Source: Reclinomonas americana ATCC 50394
Lineage: Eukaryota; Jakobida; Jakobea; Jakobida
Assembly (NCBI GenBank): GCA_048213135.1
Contig: PS015217.1
Span: 84,802 to 148,801, forward strand
Direction: 5' to 3'
DNA length: 64,000 nucleotides
Shown: positions 23,170 to 59,601 of the stretch, piece after piece
Position numbering within the stretch: position 1 is the stretch's first letter
Layout of the letters: each line of letters begins with the position of its first letter
Program-made: the position numbers and the translations under genes
The notes under the pieces: generated by a model
The model's database searches: none
Seen by the model: the letters and a program-made list of their open reading frames with translations, nothing else
Told to the model about the DNA's origin: nothing

Positions 23170-26100
23170 ATGCGCGATGTGAGCAGCCTCCTCGCCTCGC
23201 CTCTCTACGGCCTCGTGCAACAGCTGAACAATGCCTGTGACGATGGCGAGTACATTCGCCTGCTCGTGCACGAGATGCCGGCGGAGGTGGCGGCGCGAGT
23301 GGCGGCTGCTCCGTTTGTGCGCGCAAAGGCCACGCAGTGTGTGCGGCGTGTCGTGGCGGCGTGGCGTGCGGCGGAGATGAACAGGTCGATGTCGACGACG
23401 CCGGTGGAGGACAATGGCAAGTCGCAGCAGTGGTTGTTGCAGACGTTGCGTGGCGGAGACAACTCGCAAACTGATAAGTGATTGACGCCCGATGCACAGT
23501 GCGCATCCGTTCCCGCACCTGGCTGCTCTGATGGCCACCACCACTGATGCCAGCAGCAGCGGCAGCAGTAACGACGATAGGGAGCAGCGAGTGACGGCAC
23601 TGGTGGAGGAGTGCGCTGCAGAGGTGGGCGAGGATGTTCTGCTGCTCTCGGCGCATGTGCCGTCGCTGTTGGCGGTCACGCAGGCGTGGTTGGCGCTACC
23701 GGAGGAGGCTGCTGCTGTGGCGGTTGATGCAGCGCACGTGGCGCAGGAGCTGTCTGCGATCGGGCGTCATTTGCGACGAGCGGCTGTGGTGTGTATCGCG
23801 ATGATTGCATTGTTGGTGTGCCTCTTCGGCGATATAACAGTGACGATGCAGGTGCCGCCGGTGTTGTTCCCGCGGCCTCCGTCGCTGCGATTGCCTCCGT
23901 GTCCACCGCTCCCACTAGCCGCGAGTGTGGGGAGTACGTTTGGTGCGGCGATGAGAGTGTTACAGCGGTCGCGAGCGCAGCTGGGCGATCGGGAGGAAGC
24001 ACTGCGTCGTGCCTGGCGTCACTACCAGCAGCTGGAGAATGCCACCGATCCCGCCAGTGTCTTTGGTGGGTCGAGGACGCCGCGGTGAGTGAAGGGAAAG
24101 AAGAGGGAGAAGGGAGGGAGAGAGGGCAGGGAGACAAGGGATTCTTGTCGCTCCTTCCCTCAAAGTGTGTGCTTACCAAACCACAGCCTCGATCCCACCG
24201 CACTCGGGGCTTCCACAGCGCAAGTCGGTCGCCAACTGGCGTGGGAGCTCACGGAACAGCGACGCCGTGCTGTTGCCTGGCCGGGTGCGTCTTTACCATC
24301 ACTCAACTCGTTTCTTTCTTCCCCTCACTGTGCGCTGCAGTGTGGCGACAGTTGTTGACCGATTGCATGATGACACCGCGTGCGCTCCTGTTGGCGCGCT
24401 CATCACTCGCTCGATGGGTGGCAAGGCTGTTGGTTTCCTTGCAGCTCCCGCGTACGTGCCTTGCTGTCGTGTCCAGTGCGCGCGTACGGCCGTATGGAGC
24501 GCGATGCTTGGTGTGGCTGGTGCTTGCGTGGCTCTACTATTCTTCTCTCCGTCAGTCTTCGCCACCTGCTGCGCCCGCCGCGACTGCAGACATTACGCCA
24601 CTCGTGGACACCACGGTGGAGGCCGCCGTACGAGATTTGCTCGAATCCGCGGAAGACACCAGGAGGAGTCAGCCGAGTGGTGAGTGTGAATGCACGGTCA
24701 GGCTTCAACACGTTTCCACCGTAAGTGACCTTGTGTTGCAGCACACTTGGAGGCCCTGTGCGAATACATAGACCGTGAACTCGTCGCCGCGGCGTCTGGC
24801 AGCATGCAGTCGCAGCTGACGCACCATGCAGCCTCCGAGTTGCTTGTGCATCTCGTGAGCGATGTCACACGCGAACGTGAGGATGATGAAAGTGCGTCTC
24901 GTGGTTCTCTGGTTGATGCATATTTGCCTTCCTTCACCACCAACATCTTCAACTCATTGCAGACGTGGTCACCGTCGGCAACTTGCGGGAATTCTCTGAC
25001 GGCGCGCTACTGCTGGCGACCCTCTGCAGCTGCTTGCGACCCTTGGTCGACATGCAAGTACCGGAGGTTTTGCTTTCGGCTATGCACGCGGTACTGTTGA
25101 GTGTGGTGGCAGTGGGTGTCGACGACGGTTCTCTGCTGTGTCGCATTCGTGAAGTGCGCCTGCGACTTGTGGATACACTACATGTGCTCGCCTCATGGCT
25201 GCGTGAGAGCCACGGCAGCATGAACGGTTTGTGTTCCTCACCTCCGCCATGTACGGCAAGCGCTGTTGTGTTAACTGCGATCTCTCTCTTGCAGATGATA
25301 GCATAAATCAGTTGTTGGAGTGGACGGCGATGCGCGATTGCTGCGGTGTGCTGCCGTTTGGTGATCCGAGTGACAGGTCGGCATTGTGGTGCGTGCAGAG
25401 ATCGACAACCAAGATGATGATTGCGAGATGCGTGCTAACTGGCGCGCTCAGGTACCCGTCGCTGTATGATCCCACAATCGGCCGATTTCGCGCCTTTCTG
25501 CCGCTCACTCCGGTCGTGCATTCGCGCCACCTCGGTATGTGTGTAGTACGCGCGGGTGGGTCGATGGTGCGCATTTCTCATGCAATCTACTTGGTGACAA
25601 GAAGAGAGCGAAGCGGTGGACGACGTGTTGCTGGCAACATGCGATCGCGCCGTCCGCGATATTCTCCCGTGTGCCACCAAAATGGGACACGAGTTGCTGC
25701 GCGGCAACGGTGTGCTGCTGCAACCAGATACGTCGCCCATCAATGTGGCCTTTGTGAGGTGCGTTACTGCAGAAATGCGCGTTTTGGTGCCCACACTCGT
25801 TGACGTCACGCGCCCGCAGAACGGATCGCGCTGAGACTCACATGAGTGGAGGTGCGGGCGGGCGCGATCCGCACTCGACTGCCACACACGTCATGCAGTC
25901 ACTTTTTCGTGTGTTGGTGGCGCCTGTTGTGGACAAGTTTCGAGACGTGCTGGCAGTCGACGACACCGACTTGGTACGCATGTATGGTTGAGTGGCACGC
26001 GCGTGCCACACGCTCATGTGGCATCACCTTTCGTGTCCACAGCACTTTGCTCGACAAATGGCGCACGACGCGAAGCGTGTGTACTTGGGTCGTGTGTTGT

Positions 26101-28489
26101 GTGCCGAGGAGGATCAGCGAACTGCGCTGCTGACAGAGTTGACATCCTGCGTGCCGCTTGTGCAGTCGCACATTGCGAACGCACTCTGCGCTGGCGATGC
26201 TGCGGTTGAGCAGCTCAGCGACATTCTCTCGCAAGTGTGGTCACTGCTGGTGTACCCGCTGTTGGTTGACATGCGCGCCTCTCGACTGTGGCAAAAATCT
26301 GCATTGCCGTCAGGCGAATCGCCGTCCATGTTGGCACGCAGTTTGTGCGACACGACGCTTCTCGGTCGACTGCTTGAGCAGGTCGACTTGCAGCTGCCGT
26401 TGGTGCACGGCGTGCGATGCGTGGACGAGTCAGCGGCGAAGACCCAGTTCGCGGGGGGTGCCGTTCGTCGCGGTGAGTCCACCGAGTTACTATCCGTCAT
26501 CGGGTCCATACCCACTGGATTGCACAGGTGTTATTGAGGCAGGAGAAGAGTGGCAGGCAAGTCGGCAGGCTGAGCTGGGTGCGTTATGTGTGAGAAGAAC
26601 GGAGATCCGAGTTGCGTTGTTGAGCTGAATTACTTTCTCATTCTCACAACACAGTGATGCGCGAGGCCACGGTGGCGGCCTCGGCCAGCCTGCTGTTACA
26701 GTCGCCTCGCGAACAACAACCGAAAATGGATGTGCTGGCAGCCACGCTGGAGGAGCGACGGCGTTCACGATTCACCGAAGCCGATGCGGCATTCTTGCAG
26801 GTTTGCTGTTGCGGCACTTTTTGCCTCGACTTCCGTGATCTCACCGCGCTGTCGGTGCAGTTTCTGAGCGACACGAATCGCCCTGCCTCGGTATATGTGC
26901 TGGCGAGGAGTCAACAACCGGAGTTGTGGAATCGCACGGTGGAAGCATACCACCAGTGCCGCGGGCTAGCAGTCGACCACCTCATTGCATGGTTGGCAGA
27001 TAGCTGCGTGCGCGGACAAAGTACGGAGATGCAAGCACGGTCCTCCAAGCAGCAAACGCTGCTGGACGTGTTGCAGTGGTGGGCGTGTGAGGTCGATGTC
27101 ACCTTGTTGACAGCTGCTGCCGAACATCAGTCGCCGCCAGCGACTGTTGTGCTGCAGCACACTGTTACCGACCAGTCGATGATGGCCAGCAGTGGTGCAT
27201 CTGCGTCGAGAGGCAGCACATTTGGGGATGAAGTGGCACGATTTGTGGCGCTTCATGCAGCTGTGGGATCGGATTGGTGGACAGTGTTGCGCGATGCTGT
27301 CGATCGTCTCAATCATCGACTGTGGCGGTGGCGGGATCAGCAGCAGTTTATTGCGGTTTCGTTCACCTCCGTCTGCCACCACTAATGCTTGTGGTAGGAG
27401 TGTTGAATGCAGCCTGTGCAGGATGAGGAACAATTCTGCCACTGGCAGGCGGTGCCGGAAGGTGGTGATGAGGCATCATCGCTCGCTGAAACACAGTCGA
27501 CTGTGATTTCGTATCTGGTTGCCGCCGTGCAGCATCAGGCCACCTGGCTGTCGCTGCGCATGCTGCGCGATGGGCGATTTCTGCACGCAGTGGAGGATGA
27601 GGACGGTGATCGCAAACGTGCAGAAGGCAACAGGGATGGTGGCGACGCCTTGTGGCCGCCAGTGGTGTTTGGCGCTCAGCCTGCTGCGTCGCTGAGTGAG
27701 AGTGGTGGCGAGTGCACGGTATCGCGGGAGGTTTGTCTCTCTCTTAAGGGGGTGAATAGGGTTTGTCGTGCGTTGTTGCTCATCGCCGACTTGCGAACAA
27801 GTTGCACGACCTGGCTGACGCTTGCCGCTCGCGAGGTATTCCAGGTGTGTATGTTTGAGGAGGAGAAGGGGCTTTGGTTTTGCAAGATCAGATGATGCTG
27901 CTTGATCACTCAACATATACACAGTGGCCAGCGAAGGGAAACTGGCGCCGACACATGGACTGGTGCTCTGCAGTGTCGTGAGCCACTTTGTACCGTCGGT
28001 AAACGATGAACTGGCGTGGCGACGGCTGGAGGCAGTTCGTGGGCGCCGGAAATGCCCGCCGACGACATACCGATCGCCTTTGAACTGGCGTCACGACGTT
28101 CTCTGGCTGGAGAAGTTGATCAATCTGCCAATGACACCGCAGGTGAACGACTGGCTTTGTTTGCACTCTGTGTTGTCGACACTGAGAAAATTGTTGCAGC
28201 GGCGACAGCAGCTGTTGGACACATACATCACAAAGTCACTGTGGCCGCGGGCCACTTGGGCTGCCGTGTGTGCGTACGAGACCGCCGAGGGCATGTTTGC
28301 ACGTCAGCATGCAGTGAACGCAGGGTGGTGGAACCGGCATGCTGCGGCTGCGCGGTGAGTACATCTCCAATTGCTTCATGGTTGTGTGATCGCTCTCTGA
28401 TTCTCACACATTATCACAGCAATGTTATCTGGCAACTGGCATTGGAGAGCACTGACGCCACCACACAACCGGAGACCGCAGCCAGGTGA
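23170..28489 (+). CDS. Large helical protein of unknown function, complete (about 1361 residues)
   Basis: I do not recognise this protein. Eighteen exons join with agreeing phases: 23170-23444, 23500-23788, 23852-24069, 24187-24284, 24341-24451, 24590-24679, 24742-24891, 24963-25226, 25295-25376, 25452-25534, 25605-25758, 25820-25973, 26043-26472, 26528-26578, 26655-27355, 27413-27848, 27925-28354 and 28420-28489 (TGA). Start chosen at the ATG giving MRDVSSLLASPLYGLVQQL; the tail ends TTQPETAAR. The sequence is mostly amphipathic helix with Ala/Leu/Val/Arg heptads and few low-complexity runs, as in helical-rod or tethering-complex subunits. A faint likeness of the YDPTIGRFRAF...DRAVRDIL region to COG7 is too weak to name it. 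The introns are 50-140 nt and free of microsatellites, unlike the neighbours. Intron 1 starts GTTGCG. The 63-nt intron at 23789-23851 has no stop codon and keeps frame, so it may be coding. Confidence 0.6.
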
Positions 28490-28778
28490 TACTTTGCCTC
28501 TGACCAGCGCAGTGGCGCGGGAAGAAGGCCGCATTGGTGGCAGAAAGCAGCCCGCAATCGACTGATGTCTCGTCAAATTGATGACGAAGTCGTACCCTGG
28601 CCTGGAGACTGTGTAATTAAACAGTTTCAATGGCAGGCACCAGCACAAGCAGTAGTCTTCATTCATAATAGTAATTGAAACTTCACCGATCCATACACAA
28701 CAATGAGCATCTGCCAGTGATCGCCAACAAATCTTATGTGTATTTAGACGTCTTTATTAAGATCTCAACCGGCGACTA
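28490..28778. other. Convergent intergenic region
   Basis: 289 bp between the stop of the + strand 1361-residue gene and the stop of the RasGEF gene on the minus strand. Nothing coding is apparent. AATTAAAC near 28615 and TTATTAAG near 28752 are AT-rich spots that could serve 3' end formation on either strand. Confidence 0.4.
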
Positions 28779-37372
<8,594 letters not shown>

Positions 37373-37408
37373 TCGTGGCAATCAATCCGTGTCCTGCAAC
37401 CCTTTGTT

Positions 37409-38398
37409 TCACTCCTTGCTCTCCACCTCACGCACCAACACCCACGCCGCCACGGCCGCCAGCACATGTCGCACAGCGTGCCCGCTCACCACACCAAACG
37501 TGACGGCGTACACGGGCTTGTCGACCACGTCCGCCAGCTGGCACAGCGCAAAGAGTGCCAACGCCGTGAGCACCGCCGGTGTGCGCAGCAGCGGTGAGGC
37601 CACGTGACGCAGTTGCCCGTGTGCTCTCGGCCGCGCCATCCGAAAGTGCGCGTGTCGTTCGTATGCATCGTCGCTGCCGCCGCCGTCGTCGTCATCGCGC
37701 GAAGCCAGCCAGCTCTCGAAGCCGTCGTCGGGGAAGAGCCAGAGGGTGGCGAGGAGCACGGCCATGGAGCCGAATTGCGCCAGGCCGTACAGTCGCAAGT
37801 CGCCGCGACCTTGCAGCTCGCTGTGGCGCCAGTACCACGTGCAGAGTGCGGCCGTGAGTGGCAGCGCCCAGCACACGAGTCGGCTGGCCCGGAAGGAGAC
37901 GCGTTCCACGAGCGTCGCCGCCAGCACCGAGGCAATGGTGATGGCCATGCACACGCGATCCCAGAAGAGACGCGGGGTGTCGGGCGCCCAATGGTAGTAC
38001 GCCGAGCCGAGACCGACGGCGGCGGTGCCGGCAAAGAGCGAAAGGAGCGACCACAGCAGTGGGCCCTGGATGTGACCGTCGCTGGAGCGATCGCGCAGAA
38101 CCACGGCGATGCCCCACAGACCAACCAGCAGGAGCGGCAGGTTGGAGATCACGTTGAAAAAGTTGGGAATGCCCAGCAGTGTGCGCTGGTCGGCAAACGA
38201 GTGGTAGGTGTCCCACTGTGGGATGCGTGGTACAAAGAGCAGCACAAGCAGCACCAGCTGGGCGGCCATGGAGACCAGAAGCGCTTGGCGGGTGGACAGG
38301 GAGAGTCGGTGTGCGGTGGTGGTGGTGGATTTCATCGCCTTGCGCACTGCGCGCGGGACGAGGCGCGGGAGGCGGAGGAGTGGGGAGGGGAGGTGCAT
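37409..38398 (-). CDS. Alkaline-ceramidase-like CREST-family membrane hydrolase, single exon
   Basis: Multi-pass membrane protein of the alkaline ceramidase/CREST superfamily, whose members hydrolyse the ceramide amide bond in ER/Golgi membranes. A single 329-codon frame runs from ATG 38398 to TGA 37409-37411; a second in-frame Met lies at the MKSTTTT site, 21 codons in. Seen: WDTYHSFADQRTLLGIPNF, NVISNLPLLLVGLWG, GLGSAYYHWAPD (Ser and His of the metal site), LFWDRVCM, and a C-terminal HxxxH in SGHAVRHVLAA. About seven hydrophobic segments are apparent. The Asp-rich loop SRDDDDGGGSDD between late segments is a local feature. The close relation to bacterial WDTYH-type homologues and the lack of introns hint at, but do not prove, transfer or retroposition. 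The stop lies 36 bp from the tentative RasGEF start, on the same strand. Confidence 0.92.
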   Translation of the reverse strand: MHLPSPLLRLPRLVPRAVRKAMKSTTTTAHRLSLSTRQALLVSMAAQLVLLVLLFVPRIPQWDTYHSFADQRTLLGIPNFFNVISNLPLLLVGLWGIAVVLRDRSSDGHIQGPLLWSLLSLFAGTAAVGLGSAYYHWAPDTPRLFWDRVCMAITIASVLAATLVERVSFRASRLVCWALPLTAALCTWYWRHSELQGRGDLRLYGLAQFGSMAVLLATLWLFPDDGFESWLASRDDDDGGGSDDAYERHAHFRMARPRAHGQLRHVASPLLRTPAVLTALALFALCQLADVVDKPVYAVTFGVVSGHAVRHVLAAVAAWVLVREVESKE

Positions 38399-38987
38399 TG
38401 CTGCGTGGGGTGGGGAAAGAAAGAAGAGGGGGAGAATGCGGAGGAAAAGCAGAGGATTCAACTGGAGCGACGGGGGAATCGATATTTGTTGTCGTGGTCG
38501 GAGAAAAATGGAGACGTGGGAGATGTGGTCGTGATGCCAACAACTGCAGCCGTAGCTGCTGCATGACCACCATCTTGAGTATGTCTGCTCCAGAACCGGA
38601 AATGACGACGACAAACAACAACACTGTGTCTGTGGTCAACGTCGTCTTCAACACTCAGTCCTCTTGTTTCTGACTGTGCGGCCAGCGGTCAGTGTGGCTG
38701 TCGCAGTGTTGATATCATTGCTGCTGCAACAACAACAACAACTGCGCCTACCACCTGCTCAAGCCACCACCGATATGAGCCTCACCAACAACATGACAAG
38801 CTCTCTTCTGTGTCTACCACGCCACGCCACTGCTTTTGCTTTAAATTAATATTGCGTTCTAAGCAACAGCGCCCATGCTGAAACATTTTGCGCCACGAAA
38901 TCCTTTTGAGGCCATCACGCGTTTGATTGGCTTTGTCTCCTGAAAGGGAAGATGTCTGTTGGAGAATATTTATCTATGTGTTTATAT
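38399..38987. other. Intergenic region upstream of the ceramidase-like gene
   Basis: Contains CAACAACAA-type triplets near 38725-38742 and AT-rich sequence at 38836-38985. No convincing gene on either strand. Confidence 0.5.
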
Positions 38988-39711
38988 NNNNNNNNNNNNN
39001 NNNNNNNNNNNNNNNNNNNNNNNNNNNNNNNNNNNNNNNNNNNNNNNNNNNNNNNNNNNNNNNNNNNNNNNNNNNNNNNNNNNNNNNNNNNNNNNNNNNN
39101 NNNNNNNNNNNNNNNNNNNNNNNNNNNNNNNNNNNNNNNNNNNNNNNNNNNNNNNNNNNNNNNNNNNNNNNNNNNNNNNNNNNNNNNNNNNNNNNNNNNN
39201 NNNNNNNNNNNNNNNNNNNNNNNNNNNNNNNNNNNNNNNNNNNNNNNNNNNNNNNNNNNNNNNNNNNNNNNNNNNNNNNNNNNNNNNNNNNNNNNNNNNN
39301 NNNNNNNNNNNNNNNNNNNNNNNNNNNNNNNNNNNNNNNNNNNNNNNNNNNNNNNNNNNNNNNNNNNNNNNNNNNNNNNNNNNNNNNNNNNNNNNNNNNN
39401 NNNNNNNNNNNNNNNNNNNNNNNNNNNNNNNNNNNNNNNNNNNNNNNNNNNNNNNNNNNNNNNNNNNNNNNNNNNNNNNNNNNNNNNNNNNNNNNNNNNN
39501 NNNNNNNNNNNNNNNNNNNNNNNNNNNNNNNNNNNNNNNNNNNNNNNNNNNNNNNNNNNNNNNNNNNNNNNNNNNNNNNNNNNNNNNNNNNNNNNNNNNN
39601 NNNNNNNNNNNNNNNNNNNNNNNNNNNNNNNNNNNNNNNNNNNNNNNNNNNNNNNNNNNNNNNNNNNNNNNNNNNNNNNNNNNNNNNNNNNNNNNNNNNN
39701 NNNNNNNNNNN
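38988..39711. other. Assembly gap of 724 N
   Basis: Unknown sequence between the ceramidase-like gene and the gene-poor segment to its right. Unlike most gaps here, the bases flanking it are not an obvious microsatellite. Confidence 0.95.
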
Positions 39712-41050
39712 CTTCTTTGCCTGCTTCACGGATCTGGACCCGACTTTGCTTTGTTTGCCTGGCTCTTTTCCCGAATTCGATGTGCCGCGTACGATCGCAG
39801 AAAACGCTATGCGTCTTTGCAAGTGCGTCAAATCCACTGGTCAACCACGCTTATGCGGTGAAGATCGCAGTTCTCGACTTGTTCGGAGCTGCGAGAGCGA
39901 ATTCGAACACACACACAAGGAACATGCTGCTGCCTCAAGATTGGTGTACGTGTTGATGTTTTGAAAAAGTGGGCATGGTCATCAAGAGCGCTGTTGCTCA
40001 TTGCAGAAGGATTGCCGACGTCGTTAGACAGCTGTCGATTATCTCTCCATCTGTCACTCCGTCCTGCAATCCATTGGATGATTGTTCCCGTGGTTTGCCG
40101 CCTTCGTGCGAGTGAACCACCTGGTGGCTTCCTCCAACCCCGATTCTCCCGCCCACCCTCCCTGTGGTTGGACAGTTCTGTGGTGCGGGGTGTGTCGTCG
40201 TTGTTTCGTGGTGGTGGCGGTTCGACTCGGCTTCGCCACTATTTACTTGGACCGTCGTGTTCTCTGGCGGACTTTACCGGTGGAGTCTCTTGCCAGGCAG
40301 ATGTCGGTGACTGTGGCGACTGTTTAGGTCTTTGTCGCACGCTGTTGGTCTGTCTCGGTGCTTGTGGTGCACGAGTCAGCAGCCTTGGGCGCGAGTGGTC
40401 CCTTCCGGAGGTACTTTTTCCCACTGGGTTTTGTCCTCCTCGTTCCTGTTGTGGAGCGCATCACTCGTCGCTGGCTGGGAGGTGAGGTTGGAAGGGTTTG
40501 TCCCGACCTCCACCACGGCGTGCTTTGTTGTTGTCACCTTGGACGGTCAGATGTTGGTGGCGCTGCGATCGCGAGCGACTTGTCTGTGGCACGGGTCTCG
40601 CGACTGCGGGGTGGACCAGTGTTGGCCACCGCACTTGGTGTTGTTTTGGGTTTTCTTGCTTCTTGAGGGCGGGATGTAGGGTTCCTCGAGCATGCATTGG
40701 TGATGCCTGGTTTGCCTTTCCTTTTGTTGTGTAGAGCATGCTGCCCCGAGCATGTGGATGGGCGTGTGTGCGTCACCTGGTGGTTGTTGTGGGTTATTTC
40801 CTGCCTGTATCTGGGTGTGGCAGGCGTGTTTTTGGTGTTTGGGCGGGTGCTGAGTGCCCGCCGAGGGTGTTTGTGGGTGCGAGAGCACGAGCGGGTTGTG
40901 GTGACCAGCGAGTTGTTTGGTGCACACACGCCCCGTGCTGGTCACCTGTTTCTAGTTTTATTGTGTTTCGCTTGCAGCGATTGGTTATTTTCCTGTGCTG
41001 CGCTGGCTCGTCGTTGCCAGTGCCGCGCACGTTCTTTCGATAGTTAATCG
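39712..41050. other. Gene-poor segment with G+T-rich plus strand
   Basis: No homology is recognisable on either strand. Several moderately long frames overlap in different phases, none with splice-site support. From about 40150 to 41000 the plus strand is strikingly rich in G and T (TGTTGGTCTGTCTCGGTGC-like sequence) and lacks the microsatellites typical of the window. Confidence 0.5.
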
Positions 41051-41559
41051 AGTAGAAGGGGGCACGTAAAATACAGTCAAACAAAGTCATTTATTACTGC
41101 TGTTGGCATGTTGCTGTCATTGGTTTGGTGCGGTGCTGTCGTCGAGTGAGGTTCGGCGGCATCATTGTTGGTATCTCGGCTGGCTAGTGGCAGCACTGTG
41201 AGAGGAGTGACAGATGGAGACTGTTCTGTATAACGACGGAGGCAGTCATCCAAATGCTAATAGTTTCTCGCAACCTGTTGGCGAGAAGCTTGGTTGGTGA
41301 ATGTTGTTGTTGTCGTATCCGATCGCTGCTTCGTGCGACGTCGATGTTTTCAACTTCGGTCATACTGCGCTGCGCTTGGCCGGGATTGCAGCATTCTCAC
41401 GATCAGCGTAGCTGCACTGAGTCTGCGGCTGCACGACTGCGACCTTCTGTGAGTCAAATACCGATCGACGGATCGTGTCCTACGACAAAACAAAAACCGA
41501 GTCCGAGTCGTCAGCGCGCAACAACGTAACTGCTTAAGTCTGCGTGTGTTGGTGAGCGG

Positions 41560-41604
<45 letters not shown>

Positions 41605-41668
41605 TCACACTCTTGTCTAAAATCACAGCACCCATCACCAGCTTGCATGGCTTGTGCGCAAGGCGCGC
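41051..41668. other. Probable upstream region of gene F
   Basis: No recognisable gene. Ends with a (CT)n run at 41562-41600 shortly before the tentative start codon of gene F. Confidence 0.4.

Positions 41669-59601
<17,933 letters not shown>

Noticed and set aside
23155-23679. Minus-strand open frames opposite the first exons of the 1361-residue gene
   Set aside because: They are Arg/His/Ala-rich shadows of the GC-rich plus-strand coding sequence and lack splice or homology support.
23170-28489. Naming the 1361-residue protein COG7 or a WASH-complex subunit
   Set aside because: Only short, gapped similarities were noticed, and the remaining sequence and length do not follow either family.
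39961-41047. Several overlapping frames of 60-170 codons in the gene-poor segment
   Set aside because: They overlap on both strands, show no recognisable motif and no consistent splice sites; the base skew alone explains the lack of stops.
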